Assembly: GCA_900557355.1 (NCBI GenBank)
Contig: USSR01000062.1
Location: 1 to 17,164, forward strand
Length of the DNA: 17,164 nucleotides
Direction: 5' to 3'
DNA from: an uncultured Bacteroides sp.
GTDB lineage: Bacteria > Bacteroidota > Bacteroidia > Bacteroidales > Bacteroidaceae
Below are positions 9,601 through 15,488 of this stretch, in pieces. Numbering within the stretch: the first letter of the stretch is position 1; each line of letters begins with the position of its first letter. The translations under genes were made by a program, and so were the position numbers. The notes beneath the pieces are model-generated. The model searched no databases. It was given only the letters and a program-made list of their open reading frames with translations, and was not told the DNA's origin.

Positions 9601-9638
9601 AGAGCCGTGCACAGTATTCGGGAGATTTTATTCTTCAT
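6606..9638 (-). CDS. Large exported tetratricopeptide-repeat protein
   Basis: The 1010-residue protein begins with a type I signal peptide (MKNKISRILCTALCCAPLLATA, cut before Q), so it should be periplasmic or attached at the envelope. Nearly the whole mature chain is a solenoid of TPR-like helix pairs. Many units show the YPxSPxA-type turn (YPNSPYA, YPESPVS, YPGSEEA, YPDTPYS), as in BamD/YbgF-like outer-membrane assembly and cell-envelope TPR proteins. It ends in a charged helix (ERLEKLK). No enzymatic domain is seen. The gene sits directly upstream of the plug-less barrel with a 41-base spacer, suggesting the two act together, perhaps as a periplasmic scaffold plus outer-membrane barrel; that partnership is inferred from position only. 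A -7 box lies just upstream with a leader of only about 12 bases. Confidence 0.88.
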   Translation of the reverse strand: MKNKISRILCTALCCAPLLATAQTSEKITSPQRLYQEGQSLFQQKACPAAIPPLQAFVRQVDAEGKPLPAEGERMEAEYMLVCAAYELKDTKSIDKLRAYLDEYPDTPYANRIYALMASVYFFEGNYDAAMAMFNASRLDLLGNEERDDMTYRLATCYLKTGNVKEAAIWFETLRSTSKKYVADCTYYLSYIRYTQQRYDDALTGFLSLQDNEKYKALVPYYIAEIYLIKKNYDKAEIVAQNYLSAYPNNEYTAEMYRVLGDADYHFGKYHEAMGAFEKYLANNKEEAPRRDALYMLGLSYYHSGVYTKAANTLGEVVTGNDALSPNAYLHMGLSYLQMGDKNKARMAFEQASASNANMQIKEQAAYNYALCIHETSYSAFGESVTVFEKFLNEFPNSQYVDKVSSYLVEVYMNTRSYEAALKSIERITHPGAAILEAKQKILFHLGTQSFANTQFQEAIGYFNQSIALGQYNLQTKADAIYWRGESYYRLNRMQEAARNFNEYLNLTPDRNTETYALAYYNLAYIAFHEKDYTLAQNRFLKFTQLEKGENATALADAYNRIGDCHLHVRRFDEAKQYYNKAENMGTPAGDYSFYQLALVAGLQKDYDGKVALLNRLSGKYPNSPYANNALYEKGRSYVQTNNSRQAIAAFKELLDKYPESPVSRKAAAEIGLLYYQNDDYDRAIEAYKHVVTQYPGSEEARLAMRDLKSIYVDANRVDEFAELAAKVPGEIRFDASEQDSLTYIAAEKVYMKGDIAPAKASFIRYLQSYPNGAFSLNAHYYLCVIGKEQKDEEAVLEHAGKLLEYPDTPYSQEALIARAEILFNRKHFDQALTDYKQLKAKATTTERRQLAATGMLRSAAMMQDDVETIAAATDMLAEAKLTPELRNEALYFRAKAYLNQQADKKAMNDLQALAKDTRTLYGAEAKYLVALQLYKAHEYAAAEKEILNFIEQSTPHAYWLARSFILLSDVYVAMDKKLDARQYLLSLQQNYHADDDIEQMINERLEKLK

Positions 9639-9655
9639 AATGCAACGCGTTTTTA

Positions 9656-9663
9656 CAAAAGTA
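9656..9663 (-). promoter_or_regulatory. Promoter of the TPR/barrel operon, -7 box TACTTTTG
   Basis: On the minus strand there is an exact TAnnTTTG match, 17 bases before the ATG at 9638. No clear -33 element is seen at the expected spacing. Confidence 0.55.
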
Positions 9664-9730
9664 CGGGTTTTAAGTCGAATTTGTTACACTTATTTGGCTT
9701 TTTTAGGATATACAGGTGTCGGTTGAATAA

Positions 9731-10258
9731 TTATTCGCTCATTTCTTTCAGGAATATTCCTAATCCTTTCCGGATAGACCCCAGTCCGAAATCTTCTGTG
9801 CGTATCTCTTTTAATGGGATAAAAAACAGGTCTGCGGCGTCATCCATTGCTTTGTAATGCAGCGTATCAGCTACCGTGCAACGGAAAAACAGATCCAGCG
9901 TGTGGACGGGGAAACCGGAATACACATATATGTTAGGTAAGGAAAAAAGATATTCCGCCTTATTCACTTCCATGCCTGTTTCTTCTTTCACTTCACGGCG
10001 CACTCCTTCTTCTCCGGTTTCGGCCATGTCGATGAAACCGCCCGGCAAGTCGAGTGTTCCTTTGGCCGGGGCTTTGGCGCGGCGGCATACCAATAGTTCG
10101 TTCCGTTCATTCATAATCAAGGCTACGGTGGCGGCGGAGGGGTTGAAGTAATATACAAATCCGCAGTCGGCACAGCGTTTTGATTTTTCGTTGTTGATTT
10201 CAAAGTGTATGGAGCCACACTTGGGGCAATACTTGAATTGGGAAAGAGGATGTTCCAT
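9731..10258 (-). CDS. Nudix hydrolase with an N-terminal zinc ribbon
   Basis: This is a 175-residue protein. Residues 11-32 form a zinc ribbon with C11-x2-C14 and C29-x2-C32 (CPKCG...CADCG). The Nudix box is complete at residues 74-96: G74-x5-E80-x7-R88-E89-V-x-E92-E93-x-G95-M. The box coordinates the divalent cation and catalyses hydrolysis of nucleoside diphosphates linked to another moiety. The ribbon plus Nudix layout resembles NudC-type NAD/NADH (NAD-capped RNA) pyrophosphatases, but the protein is shorter and I do not see the NudC SQPWPFPxS signature. The substrate therefore stays open (ADP-ribose, NAD or other). It lies 92 bases upstream of the TPR gene, which has its own promoter, and 33 bases downstream of the AlbA_2-type remnant, with no -7 box in that gap. 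It may be read from the remnant's promoter. Confidence 0.9.
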   Translation of the reverse strand: MEHPLSQFKYCPKCGSIHFEINNEKSKRCADCGFVYYFNPSAATVALIMNERNELLVCRRAKAPAKGTLDLPGGFIDMAETGEEGVRREVKEETGMEVNKAEYLFSLPNIYVYSGFPVHTLDLFFRCTVADTLHYKAMDDAADLFFIPLKEIRTEDFGLGSIRKGLGIFLKEMSE

Positions 10259-10291
10259 GAGATTTTATGAGTTTATTAAATCTTCTATTTT

Positions 10292-10924
10292 CTACAGTCT
10301 GTTATCTGAGTGGTTTTTTAATCCCATCATTTCAAAAAGCTCTGTTCGCGGAATTCTCTTTTGCAAAAGTATCAGCATTTCTTTCACTCTATTGTGCACT
10401 TTCCTATTTAAGAGATCGCTAACTTGGTCGCTAACTTGGTTTGTGAAATTAATAAGGTCATCAATGGTATTGAAACTAAGTTTAATATCAAGATTGATAT
10501 TTGGCTTTATAAATGTTTGATCCGCTAAAATATGCGCTGGAATTGTTGCTAAAAAGTAAGTACTATCATCGTCTGTTTCAAAAACAGGTTTGGGAGAACC
10601 ATTTGCCTCCAATGCGTCATATATAGCAGGAAAGCCTGTACCTCTCCCTTCTGTTAATTGCAACTCCTTCAGGAAATCACCGATACGTCTGTTTCGATAT
10701 TCACGGGCTACAATGCTCTCGCTACCTACACGTATATAGGGTTGTCGTTGTGCTTTTGTACCAAGTGTTATGGGAGCGGAGTACATGCGATTGTCTCCTG
10801 CAGGACACCAGAGTACCATGGTGTGGATAATGGTTTCCGGATTCCACCCGGATTTAAACTCTATCCTCTCCCATTCAACAGTGTTGCCTTTTATTAAGTC
10901 TTCTATATTTATTGGTAAAGCCAT
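10292..10924 (-). pseudogene. AlbA_2/ATP-binding regulator with two in-frame internal deletions and a cut C-terminus
   Basis: The product is 210 residues, against roughly 450-550 for full members of this AlbA_2 plus HATPase_c_4 family. The start at 10924 matches the family N-terminus MALPINIEDLI; an ATG 12 bases upstream is possible. AlbA_2 is present only to about residue 36, then jumps to WCPAGDNRMYSAPITLG (residues 39-55). Near residue 70 it jumps again to REYRNRRIGDFLKEL and the GRGTG motif (residues 93-97) of the ATPase half. The remaining AlbA_2 core and first ATPase half are missing, yet the frame is open throughout. Further on is a DQVSDQVSD linker (164-170), then a helix-turn-helix-like end (LFEMMGLKN) that stops early at SDNRL. 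A good promoter lies upstream. It is probably a decaying gene, but a retained mini-protein is possible. The deletion sites rest on family memory. Confidence 0.7.
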
Positions 10925-10946
10925 ATTCAGTCGCACAATATTTCTG

Positions 10947-10976
10947 CAAATGTACTGAATGTTGTCGGTATAACAA
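10947..10976 (-). promoter_or_regulatory. Promoter of the AlbA_2-type remnant (TTG-N19-TACATTTG)
   Basis: On the minus strand the -7 box TACATTTG (10954 to 10947) lies 19 bases after a -33-like TTG (10976-10974, in ATTG). This is the best-spaced Bacteroidales promoter in the window. The predicted start near 10941 gives a leader of about 17 bases. Confidence 0.65.
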
Positions 10977-11139
10977 TAGGACAGATCAGATAAGTGGAAT
11001 TTTCAAGTCTGTGTCTTTCCAATAATATTGAGGTCCTGAGTGCGTTTACATTTAAAGTTAGTCTCAATCTACTATCACTACTCTCACTTTCAAAATAAAT
11101 CGTTGATAGCTAAAATGTTAGGTGCGAGTGAGGGTAGAG

Positions 11140-11178
11140 TTTGCGCGTCAGAGTAGGGGGCTTACTCTCACGCGCAAA
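11140..11178. repeat. 16-bp inverted repeat with a GGGGGCT loop
   Basis: The left arm 11140-11155 (TTTGCGCGTCAGAGTA) pairs with the right arm 11163-11178 with one C-C mismatch, around the 7-base loop GGGGGCT. The base of the stem is rich in CGCG. No long U tract follows on either side, so it is not a standard terminator. Confidence 0.8.
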
Positions 11179-11400
11179 TTTTACATTTCTATATCGTAAC
11201 TTGTTCTGTCATACGTAGTATCCTATCGTATGATGCATATATCGGATGGATCTGTAATCTGATGTTTTTTAGCCTTTTTTCCCCGTGTAAACGATAAGAT
11301 TGCCATAGTTGTTTGTTCTAATCATAAGGTATTAATTGGTTTTATATAAGCCATGATTTTGTTTTCTCCTAAGGAATATCCCGTTCACTCTTAGGAATAA

Positions 11401-11494
11401 TTGGATGTCAACCCTGGTCAACAGGCCTGCCAACCTTGGTTAACAGGCCGATCAACCAAGGTTAACAGGCCTGTTGACCAAGGTTGACATCCAA
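11401..11494. repeat. 94-bp quasi-palindrome made of four 22-bp units
   Basis: The segment from TTGGATGTCAACC to GGTTGACATCCAA reads nearly the same on both strands: 41 of 47 symmetric positions pair, with the centre in GGCC. It is also a tandem array. Units start at 11408, 11430, 11452 and 11474, and the first three share NCAACC-NN-GGTYAACAGGCC followed by two variable bases; the fourth diverges. Each unit has an inner AACC-NN-GGTT dyad. The 22-bp pitch is close to two helical turns. It lies 38 bases beyond the truncated end of the Rhs pseudogene. No U tract is present. Confidence 0.9.
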
Positions 11495-11532
11495 TAGGAC
11501 TTACTATAGAGTTATAAATGAGCAGGGTAAAG

Positions 11533-12877
11533 TCAAATGCTTCCCTGTCTGTTATTTGAAGTATCCATTACATGGCATCTCCCCAATGCCGTATCCATCA
11601 TTCTCGCCCCATAATCATACCAATCCAGCCCATGCATCCTGTCCAACTCTTTCCCGTTGTATTTATAGGACTGTTTTCCCGAAGCTCCAGTATTCACTTC
11701 AAATACTCCTCCGAAAGGATAATAATGATTCACCTGTTCTGTGTTCCACAACGTTCCGTTCAAACGCACCACCATCCGATTATTTCCCTGATGATCTTTC
11801 AGGTAATAGTAAAATGTTGGAGTTGTCCCGCCCAGAGTGGCATATCCTTCTTCTGTGAGTACCTTGCTCAGACTTCCGTTTTCATAGATCACATTTCCAC
11901 AATAATCCACCGTATGGGTTTGTGAAACCTGATTTGCCGCCAACTCTTTTATCTGCCCCATGGGGACGGATATATTTGCTATCGCCGTTCTGTGCACGAC
12001 TTTCAGTTTCTTCCCGTCCGCACTATAGATATAATCCTTCCGGTTCCCATTGGTAAATTGCAGTGTTGCAGGCAAATTTAAAAGATTATATTGGATTTTA
12101 CTAATTTTTTTGTTATAATCCTGTTGCATATTTCCGTTGGAGTCATAAAAGTACTTTGCGGGAAGGCCGTATATTTCCTCTCCCGAAATCAGCGTATTGC
12201 CAGTTCAGCAAGATTGTATCTTTGGTATTTATAACCCATTTCTCCATAACCGGAAGACTGATATTTCCGTCATTGGCAATTCTTTGGAGGAAACCACCCG
12301 TTATATTGGATGAATAGCAATAATAATGTTCAAATGTCTGGTTCCCGCAAACTGTTTTGGTGGATTGAAGTATGCCATGGCCGGCCAAATGTGTACTGTC
12401 TTCCGTAAAACCGGGGGAGTATGATCCTTAGCGGTGGGGGAAGTACATTTGTCAGGCTGGAATACACTCGGGAACGGTTGTAGGTATATGAAGTTACCTC
12501 ACGGTGTGAGATGGCGTTAGGGTAATGCCTGATGGTGATGGTGGTGTCCTTGAATAAACGTCCGCAAGCGGTTTTTGTTTCAAAAAAGTTAAAATCGGAT
12601 GTACTCTGAAAATCTTCTTTGCTTATTCCCGATGCATCTATGGTGCGCAGAATGCTTTCTATATAAAAACCTGTTTGTACGATTCCTGTACGTTCAAGGG
12701 AATACCGGTTGATTTCCTCTTCTATGGGTTCATAGCCTGAAGGTGTATGTTTATATATGATACGGTGGATGAGTGGGGCCTTTTCCCAACAGGTTTCCTG
12801 AAAATAGCCGCCTACGAACTGTGGGCCATAAATGCGCTTGCATTCTTTGTGGGTTTCCGGACTTAAATTAGTGATAA
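11533..12877 (-). pseudogene. Rhs/YD-repeat family protein, frameshifted and truncated at both ends
   Basis: At least three minus-strand frames carry pieces of what reads as one gene. Frame A runs without a stop from 12877 to 12330 (starting ...TNLSPETHKECKRIYG) but has no start codon and a stop just upstream. Frame B is open from 12427 to 12143 (GGFLQRIANDGNISLP). A third frame, from about 12187 to 11533, carries the conserved Rhs core: YDSNGNMQQDYNKK, IQYNLLNLPATLQF, YYYLKDHQGNNRMVV, VNHYYPFGG and YNGKELDRMHGLDWYDYG. After LGR the usual FTTMDP-type end and variable C-terminal tip are missing, and the frame closes soon after. Intact relatives are large cell-surface proteins whose tips are often toxins. 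Neither tip nor immunity gene is present. The exact frameshift points are uncertain; core identity is clear. Confidence 0.85.
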
Positions 12878-12995
12878 TATATCAGTGGATATTATTATGT
12901 GGCTGTAATATTACGAAAAAAGAATGCTCAGATTTTTTAAGATGGTGATAGAAATAGATTTTGGCTTATCTTATCTCTCGCTTCATATTTATTTG

Positions 12996-13003
12996 TACTT
13001 TTG
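12996..13003 (+). promoter_or_regulatory. Promoter of the lipoprotein/exonuclease pair, -7 box TACTTTTG
   Basis: There is an exact TAnnTTTG match. Transcription would begin near 13009, downstream of a TTG at 13001 that would otherwise extend the frame, so the ATG at 13031 is the start. No clear -33 element is seen. Confidence 0.6.
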
Positions 13004-13030
13004 ACCCGTAAAACTTTAACTGGAAATTTT

Positions 13031-13477
13031 ATGAAAGTCGGAAAAATCTATCTCATGCTCTTTGTAGGTGTGGGCATGGCATTGGCGAGTTGTGGCAACT
13101 CTCAAAACAAGAAAAATGAATCTCCTGTAGTAGGTAGCGATAAAGACGAACATGGTTGTATCGCTTCCGCCGGATATATATGGAGTGAGGTGCAGAAAGA
13201 TTGTATCCGTCTTTGGGAAAAAGGTGTCCGCATGGAAAGTGTGGCAGATAAGGAAAATACGGCGTATATTGTTTTTGCTCCCGACTCATTGCAAGTAGAA
13301 TTATTCTTCTCCGGTGACCAACCCAATGAAATATTGGATCGCCGTTCGCTGCCGGGCGGAGACTATGCCTGGAATGTGGAAGACGATGATACAAAGAATG
13401 TCCGCCAGGAGAATGGCAGATGGACCATCAGCCAGAGGGGAAATCTGATTTACCAGCAGGTAGATGAAATTCAGTAA
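13031..13477 (+). CDS. Small secreted lipoprotein of unknown function
   Basis: This is a 148-residue protein with a lipoprotein signal. After a hydrophobic stretch the lipobox LASC places the lipidated cysteine at residue 21, followed by a flexible polar linker (GNSQNKKNES). The body contains GCIASAGYIWS (C43) and DCIRLWEKG (C58), two cysteines that could form a disulfide, then an AYIVFAPDSLQVELFF strand pair and a C-terminal DDTKNVRQENGRWTISQRG segment. I recognise similar Bacteroidetes proteins annotated as hypothetical; no function is known to me. The next gene begins 15 bases after the stop on the same strand, so they are probably co-transcribed. An inner or outer leaflet location cannot be told from the sequence. 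The start choice is explained under the promoter. Confidence 0.85.
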   Translation: MKVGKIYLMLFVGVGMALASCGNSQNKKNESPVVGSDKDEHGCIASAGYIWSEVQKDCIRLWEKGVRMESVADKENTAYIVFAPDSLQVELFFSGDQPNEILDRRSLPGGDYAWNVEDDDTKNVRQENGRWTISQRGNLIYQQVDEIQ

Positions 13478-13492
13478 TTCTGGTTCGGGATT

Positions 13493-13984
13493 ATGGAAAA
13501 TTTTGCTGCTATAGATTTTGAAACTGCCAACGAGCAGCGTACCAGTGTATGCAGTGTCGGTGTGGTGATAGTACGGGATGGAGAGTTTACAGACAGTTTT
13601 TATAGTCTGATCCGTCCCGAACCGGAGTATTATTCTTATTGGAATACCCGGGTGCATGGGCTGACATTGGCGGATACGGCACAAGCACCGGTATTTCCGG
13701 ATGTGTGGAAGGAGATTGTACCACTTATCGAAGGGCTCCCGCTTGTTGCCCATAATAAAGGTTTTGATGAGAGTTGCCTGAAGGCGGTCTTTAAAACTTA
13801 TTGTCTAGATTATCCTGATTATACTTTTCATTGTACTTTGCAGACTGCCCGCAGGAGGGTGAAAGGTCTGCCTAACTATCAGTTACATACGGTATCCGCT
13901 TATTTTGGTTATGAATTGGAGCAGCATCACCACGCGTTGGCGGATGCTGAGGCCTGTGCCTGGATAGCGAGATTAATTATATAA
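13493..13984 (+). CDS. DEDDh 3'-5' exonuclease (DnaQ/epsilon-like)
   Basis: This is a 163-residue stand-alone exonuclease domain. The four-acid, two-metal active site is visible: D8-x-E10 in AAIDFETAN, D92 in VAHNKGFDESCL, and the DEDDh motif H146-x4-D151 in HHHALADAEAC. The fold normally removes 3' nucleotides from DNA or RNA ends. As the protein is only the catalytic domain, it could serve as a proofreading-like or repair nuclease, but it lacks any polymerase-binding or extra domain that would settle the role. Similar Bacteroides proteins are labelled 3'-5' exonuclease. It follows the lipoprotein gene by 15 bases and precedes a weak hairpin. All catalytic residues are present and the length is complete. 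Confidence 0.93.
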   Translation: MENFAAIDFETANEQRTSVCSVGVVIVRDGEFTDSFYSLIRPEPEYYSYWNTRVHGLTLADTAQAPVFPDVWKEIVPLIEGLPLVAHNKGFDESCLKAVFKTYCLDYPDYTFHCTLQTARRRVKGLPNYQLHTVSAYFGYELEQHHHALADAEACAWIARLII

Positions 13985-13987
13985 AAG

Positions 13988-14011
13988 AGGAGGTCTCGGC
14001 TGAAGCCTCCT
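13988..14011 (+). terminator. Weak hairpin after the exonuclease gene
   Basis: AGGAGG (13988-13993) pairs with CCTCCT (14006-14011), and an alternative inner stem GGC-TGAA-GCC is possible. It starts 4 bases after the stop codon, but no run of T follows, so termination activity is uncertain. Confidence 0.35.
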
Positions 14012-14044
14012 GTTGTAGTGTGTCACGATGAATTTAAAAGGTCA

Positions 14045-14450
14045 TCACTTATGCTTAATGTAGACATTGGTTGGTTTTGCACGAACTTCATTGCCTTTGA
14101 GGTAGGTGTAATACTTTCGACAAAAGTGGGAGAGTTCATGCCAAACCCATGTGTGGCATTCTATGTGACATCAGCCAGCGCTTACCAAATAGAAGACCTC
14201 ATTTCTCCGGTCATTGCGTTAATACTTTCTATTTCATCTAGGCGTTTCACGTTGAATAATAAAATTCCGTTCCTGTATTTCCTGGACGAAGCGACTTTGT
14301 GTTTCTCACGCAAGCAGCGGTCAAGATTGAGAAGGTTTACGGGAAATATGACCGCAGCAGCGTAGAGGCAAATTTCAGTAAGCAGTTTTACGGGAGAATT
14401 AAGGACATAGGGGCATGGAAAAAGTTACCTGAATACAGAACGGATGTCGA
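14045..14450 (+). pseudogene. TraG/VirD4-like conjugation coupling protein fragment
   Basis: Frame 1 reads ISPVIALILSISSRRFTLNNKIPFLYFLDEAT, where FLDEAT is the Walker B of a VirD4/TraG-type ATPase. At about 14294-14298 the reading must move to another frame to continue FVFLTQAAVKIEKVYGKYDRS, then SVEANFSKQFYGRIKDI. About 20 codons that normally join these two blocks seem to be missing. The Walker A half and N-terminal membrane part are absent, as is everything beyond about 14450. Intact TraG/VirD4 proteins couple the relaxosome to the type IV secretion channel. The upstream boundary is uncertain; residues such as GWFCTNFIAFE may belong to it. This is a dead remnant of a conjugative or mobilisable element. 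The family assignment rests on motif memory, not a search. Confidence 0.75.
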
Positions 14451-14934
14451 ATTCTCTCTTTTCTTCCTTTCCGTTTTTTTTGTTGTATTCTTCCCAAAGA
14501 GTGTCTATGTCCATATTTATAAATCCAATTCCTAAAAGAGTAGGTAAAGAGTGTGGCTTTTTTGTGTAAAAATTTACACCAATGCTTTTTACATCTGATA
14601 TATTCGAACATTTTTGTAGGCACATATTTACGTCTAAAGTGAAGCTGATTATTCTTTTCTCTTTCGGCTGTATAATTCCTTTTTGATAATTAAATTTTAA
14701 GCAACCTTTAGTTGGTATGATTGAATAGAGATCAATTGGTTCCTCGCTTATGTTTTCTATTACTATTTTTTTACTTATTGGAACTGTATCTGCGATAATT
14801 CCTAATTTGAGAATATTGTTTTTAAGTCCAAAGATAGCTATACTATCTCGGCTTACTCCACCAATTCTAAATGTTTGTGACATTCCGTTAACTGCAATGA
14901 AACAGCAGATCATGAGAAATAAATATCTTTTCAT
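14425..14934 (-). CDS. Secreted DUF1573-like protein
   Basis: This is a 169-residue protein with a signal peptide (MKRYLFLMICCFIAVNGMS, probably cut before Q20). The middle resembles the Ig-like DUF1573 repeat: KIVIENISEEPIDLYSII, then a G77-C78 turn and IIQPKEKRIISFTLDV. A second cysteine pair (C105, C109) sits in MCLQKCS. The C-terminus is charged (NKKNGKEEKREFD). DUF1573 proteins are common in Bacteroidetes and poorly understood. The protein is intact with its own -7 promoter box. Its last ~25 bases overlap the end of the plus-strand TraG fragment, so its 3' end abuts decayed mobile DNA. Membership in DUF1573 is a moderate call. Confidence 0.75.
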   Translation of the reverse strand: MKRYLFLMICCFIAVNGMSQTFRIGGVSRDSIAIFGLKNNILKLGIIADTVPISKKIVIENISEEPIDLYSIIPTKGCLKFNYQKGIIQPKEKRIISFTLDVNMCLQKCSNISDVKSIGVNFYTKKPHSLPTLLGIGFINMDIDTLWEEYNKKNGKEEKREFDIRSVFR

Positions 14935-14967
14935 TGTTCTTTTGGTTTTTAATTGATTTAACTTTCA

Positions 14968-14975
14968 CAAAAATA
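14968..14975 (-). promoter_or_regulatory. Promoter of the DUF1573-like gene, -7 box TATTTTTG
   Basis: On the minus strand there is an exact TAnnTTTG match about 33 bases before the ATG at 14934. No convincing -33 element is seen. Confidence 0.5.
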
Positions 14976-15386
14976 AGGCCTTAAAAAAAGTATAGTTAGA
15001 AGCCAGGCGCAAGCTTGAGTTGCAAATTTACTTAAGTATAGCGACCTTTGCAAAAGTGTTTTAAAACGTAAATGCACTATTCGTACAGCATCTGTGATTA
15101 TCTGGTTTAAAAAGGGATTAAGTGTGGCAAATTTTCTTCTTTAACCCGCTGGCGGCATTAAAGGCTGCTCAGTATCTTGTCAGAGACGTACCAAAGAGGG
15201 ACCAAACTCCTGTTTGCTCCGTACTATTGTCGTATAGAGGTACCTCTGACCGAAGTTGGTACGGAGTTGGTATGGACCAAGTATTGTCCAACTCCAGTGA
15301 TGATATGGGTGGGGAGCTACTCGGTGCGCTACTTCGTGCAATGTTTGATAAAGAGGACGAAATTTTTCAGGTTTCCGATTTGTTTT
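14976..15386. other. Intergenic region with repeats, no supported gene
   Basis: No convincing gene is seen. A GTG-initiated 101-codon plus-strand frame (15122-15427) runs through a patch of short repeats and into the next promoter, and its product resembles nothing I know. The notable content is the repeat patch at about 15179-15296. Confidence 0.55.
15179..15296. repeat. Composite patch of short direct and inverted repeats
   Basis: An 11-bp tandem repeat GTTGGTACGGA (15255-15265) and GTTGGTATGGA (15266-15276) is present. Inverted pairs include CTCCGTAC (15217-15224) with GTACGGAG (15259-15266), and GGAGTTGG (15263-15270) with CCAACTCC (15288-15295). There is a perfect 12-bp palindrome AGAGGTACCTCT (15236-15247). 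GTCAGAGACGTACC (15179-15192) also pairs, with small bulges, with 15239-15250. Together they could fold as a branched structure. Confidence 0.75.
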
Positions 15387-15394
15387 TAACTTTG
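15364..15394 (+). promoter_or_regulatory. Promoter of the IMPase/ComF pair (TTTT-N19-TAACTTTG)
   Basis: The -7 box TAACTTTG (15387-15394) is an exact TAnnTTTG match. A TTTT at 15364-15367 lies 19 bases upstream and is one base from the TTTG -33 element. The predicted start near 15400 gives a leader of about 89 bases to the ATG at 15489. Confidence 0.6.
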
Positions 15395-15488
15395 TCAGTT
15401 GAAAGCAATGAAAAAACAAGCGTATGAATGTAAAAGAGCAGTCTCTTTTGCCAGCAGGTGGAAGAAACAGCCGGTAATATATAGAAAT

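Larger units (their letters stand above)
10977..11532. other. Intergenic region without a recognisable gene
   Basis: No open frame here looks like a protein on either strand. The stretch holds a 16-bp hairpin (11140-11178) and a 94-bp quasi-palindrome (11401-11494), both listed separately. Around 11070-11140 there are related GAGTGAG/CTCTCAC words on opposite strands, and AAATGT (11113-11118) faces ACATTT (11183-11188), which may extend the hairpin. The region lies between the 5' end of the AlbA_2-type remnant and the cut 3' end of the Rhs pseudogene. Confidence 0.6.

Noticed and set aside
11408..11495. CRISPR array
   Set aside because: The 22-bp units abut without unique spacers and the whole is palindromic; no cas genes are in the window.
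15122..15427. 101-codon plus-strand frame with a GTG start
   Set aside because: It runs through the repeat patch and the IMPase promoter box, and its product resembles no family; kept only as a low-probability small gene.
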